Of a DNA stretch of 11,507 nucleotides, positions 1-8,524 are shown piece after piece (position 1 is the stretch's first letter; each line of letters starts with the position of its first letter). Origin of the DNA: an uncultured Ectothiorhodospiraceae bacterium (GTDB taxonomy: Bacteria; Pseudomonadota; Gammaproteobacteria; UBA9214); NCBI GenBank assembly GCA_947258945.1, contig CAMYKJ010000041.1:1-11507 (forward strand), given 5' to 3'. The position numbers were made by a program, and so were the translations under genes. Under the pieces are notes generated by a model. It saw only the letters and a program-made list of their open reading frames with translations. It did not search any database and was not told where the DNA came from.

Positions 1-1
1 G

Positions 2-235
2 CTGATACCGCACCAGGCCAATATCCGCATCATCCAGGCCACCGCGCGCAAGTTGCGCATGTCCATGGACCACGTGGTGGTCACGGTCGGCGAGCATGGT
101 AATACCTCGGCCGCCTCGGTTCCGCTGGCGCTGGATACCGCCGTCCGCGACGGTCGGATCCAGCGCGGCGAAATCCTGCTGATGGAGGCATTTGGCGGCG
201 GCTTCACCTGGGGCTCGGCACTGGTCAAGTATTAA
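2..235 (+). CDS. fabH: FabH, beta-ketoacyl-ACP synthase III (3' end only)
   Basis: This is the C-terminal 77 residues of FabH, which condenses acetyl-CoA with malonyl-ACP to start type II fatty acid synthesis. The gene enters from the left edge in frame 2 and ends at TAA 233-235. Two of the three catalytic residues are visible: the His of [11 protein letters not shown] (codon 11-13) and the Asn of EHGNTSAA (codon 101-103). The Cys lies upstream of the window. The C-terminus [13 protein letters not shown] is the usual FabH ending. The next genes, fabD, fabG, acpP and fabF, form the standard gammaproteobacterial fab cluster, so the assignment is secure. Confidence 0.96.
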   Translation: MIPHQANIRIIQATARKLRMSMDHVVVTVGEHGNTSAASVPLALDTAVRDGRIQRGEILLMEAFGGGFTWGSALVKY

Positions 236-241
236 TTTTTT

Positions 242-318
242 ATTGCCACTGAAACCACGGAAGGACACGGAAATACAATTCCTGCTTATTCTGTGGTTTC
301 CGTGGATTCCGTGGCAAT
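242..318. repeat. MITE-like imperfect inverted repeat between fabH and fabD
   Basis: The outer 8 bases match perfectly as an inverted repeat: ATTGCCAC at 242-249 and GTGGCAAT at 311-318. About 30 bases on each side pair imperfectly inward, built from CCACGGAA and TTCCGTGG units. The element is flanked by a T run on each side (about 236-241 and 319-323). CCACGGAA-rich intergenic palindromes of this kind occur as scattered elements in many proteobacterial genomes. As RNA it would form a long hairpin followed by U residues, so it could reduce readthrough from fabH into fabD or act as a processing site. That role is inferred. Confidence 0.75.
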
Positions 319-345
319 TTTTTACTAAGCGGTAATTAAGCGTTC

Positions 346-1290
346 ATGAGTGCAACAACCGATAAATCACTGGCGATGGTGTTTCCCGGGCAGGGGTCTC
401 AGTCCATCGGCATGCTGGCCGATCTGGCTGCAAAACACCCGCAGGTCGGGGAAACATTCGACGAGGCCAGCGCCGTGCTGCAGTATGATCTGTGGAAGCT
501 GGTACAGGAGGGGCCGGAAGCGGAACTCAACCAGACCGACAGGACACAGCCGGCGATGCTGGCGGCCGGCGTTTCCGTCTGGCGAGTCTGGCAGGCGAGC
601 AGCGGTGCTGCGCCGTCGGTCATGGCCGGCCACAGTCTGGGTGAATATACGGCGCTGGTCTGCGCGGGCGCGCTCGACTTTGCCGATGCCGTCGCCCTGG
701 TGGCCGAGCGTGGCCGCTGCATGCAGGATGCCGTCCCCCCCGGGGTAGGGGCGATGGCCGCCCTGCTGGGTCTGGACGACGAAACCGTCGCCGCTGTCTG
801 TATGCGTGCGGTCGATGGCGAGGTGGTCGAACCGGTCAATTTCAATTCGCCCGGTCAGGTCGTGATTGCCGGCAATACCACCGCCGTGGAGCGGGCCATT
901 GCGCTGGCGAAGGAAGCCGGCGCCAAACGGGCGGTGACCCTGCCCGTGAGTGTACCCTCGCACTGCGCACTGATGAAACCCGCCGCCGAAAAATTTGCGC
1001 AGCGACTGGCGCAGACGCACATTTCGCAACCCGCCATCCCGGTTGTGCAGAACGTCGATGCCGTGCTGCACGACCAGCCGGAAATGATTCGCGACAATCT
1101 CGGCAAGCAGCTCTACAGTCCGGTGCAGTGGGTCAGTTCCGTGCACGCCATGCATGCGCACGGCGTGACACGCATGCTCGAGGCCGGGCCCGGCAAGGTG
1201 CTGGCCGGACTGTGCAAGCGTATCGACAAGCGCATCGCCAGTGCGTCCGTATATGACCCGGACACGCTGGCTGGCGCACTGGCGGGTTGA
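346..1290 (+). CDS. fabD: FabD, malonyl-CoA:ACP transacylase
   Basis: FabD moves the malonyl group from CoA to the acyl carrier protein, supplying the extender for fatty acid elongation in the cytoplasm. The 314-residue length is normal for the family. Visible motifs are FPGQGSQ at residues 13-19 (oxyanion-side Gln16), the nucleophile elbow GHSLGE with Ser97, conserved Arg122 in the RGRCMQ block, and catalytic His206 in PSHCALM. The ATG at 346 starts MSATTDKSLAMVFPGQG, a typical FabD N-terminus, although the Shine-Dalgarno is weak. It follows fabH after a repeat-bearing gap of 110 bases and precedes fabG by 28 bases. Confidence 0.97.
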   Translation: MSATTDKSLAMVFPGQGSQSIGMLADLAAKHPQVGETFDEASAVLQYDLWKLVQEGPEAELNQTDRTQPAMLAAGVSVWRVWQASSGAAPSVMAGHSLGEYTALVCAGALDFADAVALVAERGRCMQDAVPPGVGAMAALLGLDDETVAAVCMRAVDGEVVEPVNFNSPGQVVIAGNTTAVERAIALAKEAGAKRAVTLPVSVPSHCALMKPAAEKFAQRLAQTHISQPAIPVVQNVDAVLHDQPEMIRDNLGKQLYSPVQWVSSVHAMHAHGVTRMLEAGPGKVLAGLCKRIDKRIASASVYDPDTLAGALAG

Positions 1291-1318
1291 ATGATCAAAT
1301 CAACGATAGGGATCCGAC

Positions 1319-2062
1319 ATGCCACTGAGTAACGAAATCGCACTGGTAACCGGCGCCAGCCGGGGAATCGGCAAGGCCATTGCCGGGGTGCTGGGGCGCC
1401 GGGGCGCCACGGTCATCGGCACGGCGACCTCCGTGGGCGGCGCTGGTGGTATCAGCGAGGCATTGTCCGCCGCCGGTATCAGTGGAACGGGCCATGTGCT
1501 GAACGTCACCGATCCGGATTCCATCGCGGAACTGCTGAAGAAAGTGCAGGACGAGTTCGGTGCGCCGACCATCCTGGTGAACAATGCCGGTATCACGCGC
1601 GACAACCTGATGATGCGCATGAAGGACGAAGAGTGGAATGAAGTCATCGAGACAAACCTGACGTCCGCATTCCGCATGAGCAAGGCCTGCCTGCGCGGCA
1701 TGATGAAGGCCAGGCACGGGCGCATCATCATGATCTCGTCTGTGATCGGTGCGACCGGCAATCCCGGCCAGGCGAACTACGCCGCGACCAAGGCCGGTAT
1801 GATCGGCTTTGCCAAGTCGCTGGCACGTGAAATCGGCTCGCGCGGTATCACCGTGAATGCCGTGGCGCCCGGCTTTATCGATACCGACATGACGCGGGCC
1901 CTGCCCGAGGAACAGCGCGAGGCGCTGCTGGGACAGATTGCACTTGGCCGGCTGGGCGATGTCGCGGATATTGCCAATGCCGTGGCCTTCCTTGCATCAG
2001 CCGATGCCGCCTACATCACCGGCGAAACCATCCATGTCAACGGTGGCATGTACATGGGCTGA
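1319..2062 (+). CDS. fabG: FabG, 3-oxoacyl-ACP reductase
   Basis: FabG is the NADPH-dependent short-chain dehydrogenase that reduces 3-oxoacyl-ACP in each elongation cycle. The Rossmann glycine motif TGASRGIG is at residues 11-18, the NNAG motif at 88-91, and the catalytic Ser141, Tyr154 and Lys158 lie in a block with the family's exact Ser-13-Tyr-4-Lys spacing. The C-terminal ITGETIHVNGGMYMG is diagnostic of FabG among short-chain dehydrogenases. At 247 residues it is full length. An AGGGA-like ribosome site precedes the ATG. It lies 28 bases after fabD and is probably co-transcribed with it. Confidence 0.97.
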   Translation: MPLSNEIALVTGASRGIGKAIAGVLGRRGATVIGTATSVGGAGGISEALSAAGISGTGHVLNVTDPDSIAELLKKVQDEFGAPTILVNNAGITRDNLMMRMKDEEWNEVIETNLTSAFRMSKACLRGMMKARHGRIIMISSVIGATGNPGQANYAATKAGMIGFAKSLAREIGSRGITVNAVAPGFIDTDMTRALPEEQREALLGQIALGRLGDVADIANAVAFLASADAAYITGETIHVNGGMYMG

Positions 2063-2078
2063 TGGACGCAGCTCCACC

Positions 2079-2131
2079 GCCGATTGTAATAATTATATAA
2101 ATCACTGATTATATTGCATTAATAATAACAT
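2079..2131. other. AT-rich island in the fabG-acpP gap
   Basis: This roughly 50-base stretch is almost entirely A and T, in sharp contrast to the GC-rich surroundings. It holds TTGTAA at 2084-2089 and several TATAT and ATTAAT words. It lies about 70-120 bases upstream of the candidate acpP promoter. It could be an UP-type or regulator-binding region or a second weak promoter. I see no clean promoter or operator in it. Confidence 0.35.
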
Positions 2132-2199
2132 GGAGCGGGGCTCGCCAGGCCGCCGGGGAGGTGATGTTCCGCGACTCCCGCAGATGCGCTGCAATCGAC

Positions 2200-2229
2200 T
2201 TGTAACTTGTCTGTACCATTCACTACAAT
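2200..2229 (+). promoter_or_regulatory. Candidate sigma-70 promoter for acpP
   Basis: TTGTAA at 2200-2205 as the -35 and TACAAT at 2224-2229 as the -10 are separated by 18 bases. Transcription would start near 2236, about 43 bases before the acpP start codon. A dedicated acpP promoter inside the fab cluster fits the very high demand for acyl carrier protein and is known in E. coli. The call rests on hexamer match and position only. Confidence 0.5.
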
Positions 2230-2278
2230 AGCCGCGCAGCCATGGCTGCATTCACAAAACCGAGAGGAATTTCCTGAA

Positions 2279-2515
2279 ATGAGCAATGTTGATGAGCGCG
2301 TCAAGAAGATAGTTGTTGAGCAACTGGGCGTGAAAGAAGACGAAGTCAATGACAGTTCTTCTTTTGTCGATGACCTTGGCGCGGATTCCCTTGATACGGT
2401 GGAGCTGGTCATGGCGCTTGAAGAGGAATTCGAATGTGAAATTCCTGATGAAGAAGCAGAAAAGATTACAACCGTTCAGCAGGCGATCGACTACGTCAAC
2501 GCCCACCTGGGGTAA
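2279..2515 (+). CDS. acpP: AcpP, acyl carrier protein
   Basis: AcpP is the 78-residue acidic carrier that holds growing acyl chains on a phosphopantetheine arm. The attachment site is Ser37 (counting Met) in the motif [20 protein letters not shown], and the helix-rich acidic composition is typical. I chose the ATG at 2279 over an upstream in-frame ATG at 2207 because it has a strong GAGAGGA ribosome site at 2262-2268 and gives the standard [19 protein letters not shown]-terminus. It sits between fabG and fabF, has its own candidate promoter and is followed by a strong terminator hairpin, consistent with abundant separate expression. Confidence 0.98.
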   Translation: MSNVDERVKKIVVEQLGVKEDEVNDSSSFVDDLGADSLDTVELVMALEEEFECEIPDEEAEKITTVQQAIDYVNAHLG

Positions 2516-2536
2516 TCTTTCTCCCTCGAGCATTCC

Positions 2537-2571
2537 GGCCGCACCCGTATCGATCCGCGGTGCGGCCTTTT
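2537..2571 (+). terminator. Rho-independent terminator after acpP
   Basis: GGCCGCACC at 2537-2545 pairs perfectly with GGTGCGGCC at 2559-2567, giving a 9-base-pair stem with a 13-base loop, followed by TTTT at 2568-2571 and a further T-rich run. It lies 22 bases after the acpP stop. The short U tract suggests partial termination, which would keep fabF expressed below acpP. Confidence 0.8.
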
Positions 2572-2617
2572 AGTTTTCAGATCTGTTACCCCAGAGGCCT
2601 GTGACAGGAGATAAGCA

Positions 2618-3856
2618 TTGTCGAAAAGACGTGTGGTCGTAACCGGTCTTGGCATCATTTCACCCGTTGGTAACAGTGTCCAGGCGGCCTGGGAAAATAT
2701 TCTTGCCGGCAACAGCGGCATTGGGCCGATCACGAATTTCGATGCCTCCGATTTCCCGGTGCGGTTTGCCGGCGAGATTCGCGACTTCGATGCCGGTGAG
2801 TACATCGCCGACAAGGAAGCACGTCGCATGGGTGCCTTCATTCACTACGGCATCGCGGCGGCCAGCCAGGCCGTCAGTGATTCAGGCATCGAGATCACCG
2901 AGGCAAATGCCGCACGTGCAGGCGTCGCCATCGGTTCGGGAATCGGCGGTCTGCGCGGTATCGAGGTGGCCTACCAGGCCTGGCTCGATGGCGGCCCCCG
3001 CAAGATCTCACCGTTCTTCGTGCCCGGCAACATCATCAACATGATCGCCGGCAACCTGTCGATCATGTATGGCATGAAGGGGCCGAATATCGCCGTGGTG
3101 ACGGCCTGTACCACCTCGACGCACAATATTGGCCTGGCGGCACGCACCATTGCCTACGGCGATGCCGACATCATGCTGGCCGGTGGCGCGGAAATGACCA
3201 CGTGTCCGACCGGCATCGGCGGGTTTGCCGCCGCACGCGCACTGTCCACCCGCAACGACGACCCGGCGGCGGCCAGTCGACCCTGGGACAGCGACCGCGA
3301 CGGCTTCGTGCTGAGCGACGGTGCCGGCATCCTGATGCTGGAGGAGTACGAGACAGCCAGGCAGCGGGGCGCGGATATCTATTGCGAGATCACCGGTTTT
3401 GGCATGAGCGGTGATGCCTTCCACATGACGCAGCCCTCGGAAGGCGGCGAAGGGCCGGCCCAGTGCATGGACGCGGCACTCAACGATGCCGGTATCAATC
3501 ACGAGGCCGTGGACTACATCAATGCCCACGGCACCTCGACCCCGGCGGGCGACGTGGCCGAGACGCTGGCGATCAAGCGCTCGTTCGGTGAGCATGCCGG
3601 CAAGCTCGCCATCAGTTCTACCAAGTCCATGACCGGGCACCTGCTGGGTGCCGCCGGCGGTGTCGAGGCCGTGTTTACCGTGCTTGCCCTGCGCGACCAG
3701 CAGGCGCCTGGCACCATCAATCTCGACAATCCCGATCCCGAGTGCGACCTGGACTATGTGCCGAACGCCTCGCGTGATATGAAAATCGACACTGCATTGT
3801 CGAATTCATTCGGCTTTGGCGGTACCAACGGCACGCTGGTGTTCAGTCGCCTGTAG
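2618..3856 (+). CDS. fabF: FabF, beta-ketoacyl-ACP synthase II
   Basis: FabF is the elongating condensing enzyme of type II fatty acid synthesis, adding malonyl-ACP units to acyl-ACP. The thiolase-fold active site is complete: Cys164 in [13 protein letters not shown], His304 in [11 protein letters not shown], Lys336 and His341 in [15 protein letters not shown]. The C-terminal NSFGFGGTN block is intact and the 412-residue length is normal. The start is a TTG at 2618, supported by AGGAG at 2606-2610 with a 7-base spacer and by the standard [12 protein letters not shown]-terminus. No in-frame ATG gives this N-terminus. Confidence 0.97.
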   Translation: MSKRRVVVTGLGIISPVGNSVQAAWENILAGNSGIGPITNFDASDFPVRFAGEIRDFDAGEYIADKEARRMGAFIHYGIAAASQAVSDSGIEITEANAARAGVAIGSGIGGLRGIEVAYQAWLDGGPRKISPFFVPGNIINMIAGNLSIMYGMKGPNIAVVTACTTSTHNIGLAARTIAYGDADIMLAGGAEMTTCPTGIGGFAAARALSTRNDDPAAASRPWDSDRDGFVLSDGAGILMLEEYETARQRGADIYCEITGFGMSGDAFHMTQPSEGGEGPAQCMDAALNDAGINHEAVDYINAHGTSTPAGDVAETLAIKRSFGEHAGKLAISSTKSMTGHLLGAAGGVEAVFTVLALRDQQAPGTINLDNPDPECDLDYVPNASRDMKIDTALSNSFGFGGTNGTLVFSRL

Positions 3857-3879
3857 GTTGAGAGCATCTGCTGGCATGG

Positions 3880-3967
3880 TGTAGGAGCGCCTTCCAGGCG
3901 CGACATTGCCTCAGTGGATAATCGCGCCTGCAAGCCTGTCCCCGCGGAGGCGGGGAGCGCTCCTACA
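3880..3967. repeat. REP-like palindromic element between fabF and pabB
   Basis: The ends are inverted copies: TGTAGGAGCGC at 3880-3890 and GCGCTCCTACA at 3957-3967. Inside are two further hairpins, CAGGCGCGA (3895-3903) against TCGCGCCTG (3922-3930) and CCCCGC (3940-3945) against GCGGGG (3950-3955). The GTAGGAGCGC...GGCGCGA wording resembles REP elements well known from Pseudomonas and relatives. It could act as a transcript 3'-end stabiliser or attenuator between fabF and pabB. Confidence 0.8.
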
Positions 3968-3969
3968 GG

Positions 3970-3998
3970 TCTTTTCGAACACCATCTAAAGATACAAT
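3970..3998 (+). promoter_or_regulatory. Weak candidate promoter immediately upstream of pabB
   Basis: TACAAT at 3993-3998 is a good -10 hexamer, identical to the one proposed for acpP. The -35 region 17 bases upstream (TCTTTT, 3970-3975) is poor. Transcription would begin at about 4005, next to the pabB ATG at 4006, which itself has no visible Shine-Dalgarno. The call is tentative. Confidence 0.25.
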
Positions 3999-4005
3999 TC
4001 CGAAC

Positions 4006-5364
4006 ATGGCCGCGATTGTCAGGGAAATCAAACAGGCGGTTGAACTGCTGGCGCTCCTCAGGGCGAATACCGCGCGCTATCCTTTCCTGCTGCAAAGCGT
4101 GGCCCATGGACGCTACGACATCCTGTTTGCCTGTCCCGACGACAGCCTCGTCCTGCAGCCGGACGGCGTGTTGCAGCACCCCGACGGGACGCCTGTCACT
4201 GGCAACGATTTCCTTGACGGAATGGATGCGTGGTGGCATCAGCATGCCGTTGGCCCCGCCGACAGTGACCTACCGTTTACCGGCGGGTGGTTTCTGTATC
4301 TCGGCTACGAACTGGCGGGCCAGATCGAGCCGACGCTGCAGCTTGCGCATGCAGATCAGGACCTGCCGGTCGCCTTTGCAACGCGTTGCGCGACGGCCCT
4401 GGTGCGCGATCGCGACAGGGATGCGGTGTTTGTCGTGGGTGAGCCCGGTAGCGAAGCGGACATGGCCGTTATCGAGGCGGACATCGAGGGCCTGGCCGAG
4501 GCGGGTGCGCCGGTCAGGCAGGACATCCAGGCGCAGGAGATCACCGAACAGCCGGACCGTGACTACCTCGATGCGGTCAGGCGCATCAAGGACTACATCG
4601 TCGAGGGCGATGTCTTCCAGGTGAACCTGTCCCGGCTATGGAAGCTGCACCTGGCAGCGGCAGCCAAACCGCATGAGTTGTATGAAAACCTGTGCTACCA
4701 CAATCCCGCGCCCTTCAGCGGCCTTGCGCACTGGCAGGATGCGGCGATCGTCAGTTCCTCACCCGAGCGACTGGTCAAGGTGCGCAACGGCATGGTCGAG
4801 ACGCGACCGATAGCCGGTACGCGTCCACGCAGCCCAAGTTCGCGCGAGGACGAGGCCTGGTCGGAAGAACTGCTGGCACACCCGAAGGAACGCGCCGAGC
4901 ACATCATGCTGATCGATCTCGAGCGCAACGACCTGGGGCGCCTGTGTGTGCCGGGCAGTATCGAGGTCAACGAGTTCATGGTGCTGGAGTCCTATGCGCA
5001 TGTGCATCACATCGTATCCAACGTGCGCGGACGTTTGCGCGATGACACCACGCCGGGCGTCGTGCTTCGCGCGGTGTTTCCGGGTGGTACCATAACCGGA
5101 TGTCCCAAGGTGCGCTGCATGGAAATCATCGCCGAACTGGAACTGGCGCCGCGCGGCGCCTACACCGGCTCGATGGGTTACCTCAACCGTGACGGCAGCA
5201 TGGATATGAATATCCTGATCCGTACCATGGTCAGCCGGGGAGAGCGGCTGGTACTGCGGGCCGGTGCCGGCATCGTGGCGGATTCCGTGCCCGCGGCGGA
5301 ACTGACGGAAACGCGCGCCAAGGCGCGCGGCCTGTTGCGCTCACTCGGCGTCGGCTCCGCATGA
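4006..5364 (+). CDS. pabB: PabB, aminodeoxychorismate synthase component I
   Basis: PabB aminates chorismate to 4-amino-4-deoxychorismate, the first step towards the p-aminobenzoate part of folate, with ammonia normally supplied by PabA. The 452-residue length matches E. coli PabB. The chorismate-binding domain is clear: SSSPERLV, PIAGTRPR (residues 268-275), ERAEHIMLIDLERNDLGR with metal-site Glu306, ESYAHVHHIVSNV, FPGGTITGCPKVRCMEII and GAYTGSMGY. Residue 270 is Ala, whereas E. coli PabB has a Lys there that forms a covalent intermediate; Ala is typical of anthranilate synthase TrpE. Translational coupling to pabC by a 4-base overlap, and no trp genes nearby, favour PabB. No Shine-Dalgarno is visible before the ATG. 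Confidence 0.9.
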   Translation: MAAIVREIKQAVELLALLRANTARYPFLLQSVAHGRYDILFACPDDSLVLQPDGVLQHPDGTPVTGNDFLDGMDAWWHQHAVGPADSDLPFTGGWFLYLGYELAGQIEPTLQLAHADQDLPVAFATRCATALVRDRDRDAVFVVGEPGSEADMAVIEADIEGLAEAGAPVRQDIQAQEITEQPDRDYLDAVRRIKDYIVEGDVFQVNLSRLWKLHLAAAAKPHELYENLCYHNPAPFSGLAHWQDAAIVSSSPERLVKVRNGMVETRPIAGTRPRSPSSREDEAWSEELLAHPKERAEHIMLIDLERNDLGRLCVPGSIEVNEFMVLESYAHVHHIVSNVRGRLRDDTTPGVVLRAVFPGGTITGCPKVRCMEIIAELELAPRGAYTGSMGYLNRDGSMDMNILIRTMVSRGERLVLRAGAGIVADSVPAAELTETRAKARGLLRSLGVGSA

Positions 5365-6215
5365 ACACCGGTATGCCGCTCTCGCGCGTCAACGGTGAAG
5401 CAGGCGGGCAGCTTTCCGTCACCGACCGCGGCCTGCTGTTTGGCGACGGTGTGTTCGAAACGCTTGCCGTGCGTGATGCGCGTCCTTGCCTTTGGGCAAG
5501 ACACATGGCGCGCCTGCAGGCCGGCTGTCACCGGCTCGGCATCGCGCCGGTCGATGAAGCGCGGCTGCGCACCGAGGTGGACGAACTGCTGCAGGCGGCA
5601 CCCGCGGCGGCGCAGTCTGTCCTGAAGATCATTGTTACCCGCGGGACGGGTACGCGGGGTTACCGGCCGGACCCGGGCGCTGTACCCACCCGCATCGTGC
5701 AATTGCATGACTGGGCGGATAGGGACTCCGGTGAAACGGGTATCAAGGCAACGCTGTGCTCGCTGCGCCTGGGCAACAATCCGCAGCTGGCCGGCATCAA
5801 GCACCTCAACCGGCTGGAGCAGGTCATGGCCCGGTCGGAATGGGACGATCCCGGGATCCGCGAAGGGCTGCTGCTCGATCAGGCCGGACGCGTGATCGAG
5901 GGCACCATGAGTAATCTCTTCCTGGTGAAAGACGGGCTGCTGACGACGCCGGACCTGGCCCGCTGCGGCGTGGCCGGCATCATGCGTGATGTCGTGCTCG
6001 AGCTGGCAGGCCGGCAGGCAATCGACACGCGCGTGTCCGATGTCGGGCTCGATGCACTGTTCCAGGCCGATGAACTGTTTGTCTGCAACAGCCTGATCGG
6101 TATCTGGCCGGTGGTTGCGCTGAACAGCAACCGCTATCCACCGGGCGCGGTCACCTCCGGCTTACAATCGCGCCTGCAGGACTATGACGATGACCACCAT
6201 ACCTGGCGGGCATGA
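5361..6215 (+). CDS. pabC: PabC, aminodeoxychorismate lyase
   Basis: PabC is a class IV pyridoxal-phosphate enzyme that splits aminodeoxychorismate into p-aminobenzoate and pyruvate, acting directly after PabB. Fold-type IV features are visible: DRGLLFGDGVFETLAV near residues 21-36, the cofactor lysine Lys147 in LAGIKHLNRLEQV, and the phosphate-binding EGTMSNLFLVKDG block followed by GVAGIMRDVV. The 284 residues include an N-terminal extension of a few residues before VNG; a second ATG at 5373 is possible. The ATG at 5361 overlaps the pabB stop as ATGA, indicating coupled translation. Confidence 0.92.
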   Translation: MNTGMPLSRVNGEAGGQLSVTDRGLLFGDGVFETLAVRDARPCLWARHMARLQAGCHRLGIAPVDEARLRTEVDELLQAAPAAAQSVLKIIVTRGTGTRGYRPDPGAVPTRIVQLHDWADRDSGETGIKATLCSLRLGNNPQLAGIKHLNRLEQVMARSEWDDPGIREGLLLDQAGRVIEGTMSNLFLVKDGLLTTPDLARCGVAGIMRDVVLELAGRQAIDTRVSDVGLDALFQADELFVCNSLIGIWPVVALNSNRYPPGAVTSGLQSRLQDYDDDHHTWRA

Positions 6216-6228
6216 TGGACAGGACAGC

Positions 6229-6275
6229 ATGACAGACGCACAGCCTACGGCACCGTTCAGGCGGCTGCTGGTCCG
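6229..6275 (+). pseudogene. mltG: Displaced 5' start of mltG (out of frame with the rest)
   Basis: An ATG at 6229, 14 bases after pabC, opens a peptide starting MTDAQPTAPFRRLLV. This looks like the short cytoplasmic N-terminus that precedes the membrane anchor in MltG. The frame then diverges: the mltG body, starting RFQDAPVTLAAGEVTF, resumes in another frame from 6276. No hydrophobic segment is encoded at the junction. A deletion whose length is 1 modulo 3, about the size of a transmembrane helix, would explain both the frame change and the missing anchor. Confidence 0.6.
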
Positions 6276-6326
6276 AGATTCCAGGATGCGCCGGTCACGC
6301 TTGCTGCCGGTGAGGTCACGTTCGAG

Positions 6327-7822
<1,496 letters not shown>

Positions 7823-7830
7823 AATCCCGG

Positions 7831-7858
7831 GGAATTAAATCCACCATTTGAGCGTCTA
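7831..7858 (+). promoter_or_regulatory. Predicted ECF-sigma promoter of the first dsrE-like gene
   Basis: GGAATTAA at 7831-7838 and CGTCTA at 7853-7858 fit the shared motif GGAATWAA-N14-CGTCYW also found upstream of the sigma operon and the second dsrE-like gene. A GGAA-type -35 with a CGTC-type -10 is a classic ECF promoter layout. Transcription would start near 7865, leaving a leader of about 118 bases before the ATG at 7983. Confidence 0.75.
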
Positions 7859-7865
7859 CTAATGA

Positions 7866-7886
7866 GTACAGGAAGAAACCTGTTAC
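7866..7886 (+). other. Stem-loop at the predicted 5' end of the dsrE-like mRNA
   Basis: GTACAGG at 7866-7872 pairs with CCTGTTAC at 7879-7886 with one bulged base and a 6-base loop. It begins at the predicted transcription start. A second weaker stem, CACTGT (7897-7902) with ACAGTG (7919-7924), follows. The leader may be structured for mRNA stability; no known riboswitch is recognised. Confidence 0.35.
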
Positions 7887-7982
7887 TCCCTGCAGGCACT
7901 GTGTGTTTTAATCATCAGACAGTGTTATTGCACGTCACCTGCCAGGCAAGCGGCGGGTAAAAAAATCCAGAGGAGATTACAC

Positions 7983-8462
7983 ATGAAGATGATGAAATTT
8001 TGGGGCTCGCTACTGACGGTCGTTGCATTGCTGGCCGGTATGCAGGTCATGGCTGGCGACCGGTATGGTAAACAGAAGGTGGTTTACCACGTCAACTACG
8101 ATGATCCCAAGCAACAGGCCGGCGCATTGAGAAACATACAGAATCACATCAATGCAGTGGGTGCCGAGAACCTTGACCTCAAGGTGGTTATGCATGGCAA
8201 GGGCCTGACGATGTTACTCACGCCTGATGCTGCAGCCAGCACCAAGCTGAAGATGGGCAACGCAACGGATGAAATCCAGGCCAAGATTGCCGGTCTGAAG
8301 GATCAGGGCATCGGTTTCGAGGTGTGTTCGAACACACTGAAGGGCAAGAAGATCGACTACGGAAAAGACCTGTATGACGTTAGCGAGGCAGATATCGTAC
8401 CGAGTGGCGTCGCCGAGCTGGCCCGCCTGCAGGCAATGGGGTATACCTACATCAAGCCCTGA
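7983..8462 (+). CDS. Exported DsrE-like protein with a single conserved cysteine
   Basis: A 159-residue protein with a Sec signal peptide (KMMKFW, hydrophobic core 8-20, probable cleavage after VMA at residue 24), so the mature 135-residue domain is periplasmic. It has the DsrE-like fold pattern: strand KVVYHVNYDD (32-41), LDLKVVMHGKGLTMLL (64-79), then GIGFEVCSNTL with the only mature Cys at 115, and DIVPSGVAELARLQAMGYTYIKP split across 137-159. The CSNTL and GYTYIKP blocks recall, from memory, the COG1416-type DsrE-like family of unknown function. DsrE relatives carry sulfur on a cysteine as persulfide; that role here is inference. AGGAG at 7971-7975 supports the start, and an ECF-type promoter lies upstream. 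Confidence 0.85.
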   Translation: MKMMKFWGSLLTVVALLAGMQVMAGDRYGKQKVVYHVNYDDPKQQAGALRNIQNHINAVGAENLDLKVVMHGKGLTMLLTPDAAASTKLKMGNATDEIQAKIAGLKDQGIGFEVCSNTLKGKKIDYGKDLYDVSEADIVPSGVAELARLQAMGYTYIKP

Positions 8463-8480
8463 GCAAATCTGCGGTAAATA

Positions 8481-8508
8481 AAAAACCGGCCTATGGCCGG
8501 TTTTTTTT
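8481..8508. terminator. Bidirectional terminator between convergent dsrE-like and anti-sigma genes
   Basis: AAAAACCGGCC at 8481-8491 and GGCCGGTTTTT at 8495-8505 form an 11-base-pair perfect stem with a 3-base loop. T8 follows on the + strand, and an A-rich left arm gives a U tract on the - strand. It sits exactly between the dsrE-like stop (8462) and the anti-sigma stop (8525), so it can end both transcripts. Confidence 0.93.
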
Positions 8509-8524
8509 GCAGTACAAAACTGTG

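Noticed and set aside
2265-2295. GGAATT near acpP as another ECF promoter copy
   Set aside because: No CGTC lies at the required distance, and the match overlaps the acpP ribosome site and start codon.
3008-3640. Long antisense open frame across fabF
   Set aside because: It is a codon-bias shadow of a fully conserved gene, with low-complexity His/Gly/Arg-rich translation. The same applies to the long antisense frames over fabD, pabC and mltG.
4006-5364. TrpE (anthranilate synthase) instead of PabB
   Set aside because: PIAGT favours TrpE, but the ATGA coupling to pabC, overall PabB length and absence of trp genes favour PabB.
8465-8523. Possible small RNA gene between the convergent genes
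   Set aside because: The hairpin with T and A runs is fully explained as a shared bidirectional terminator.
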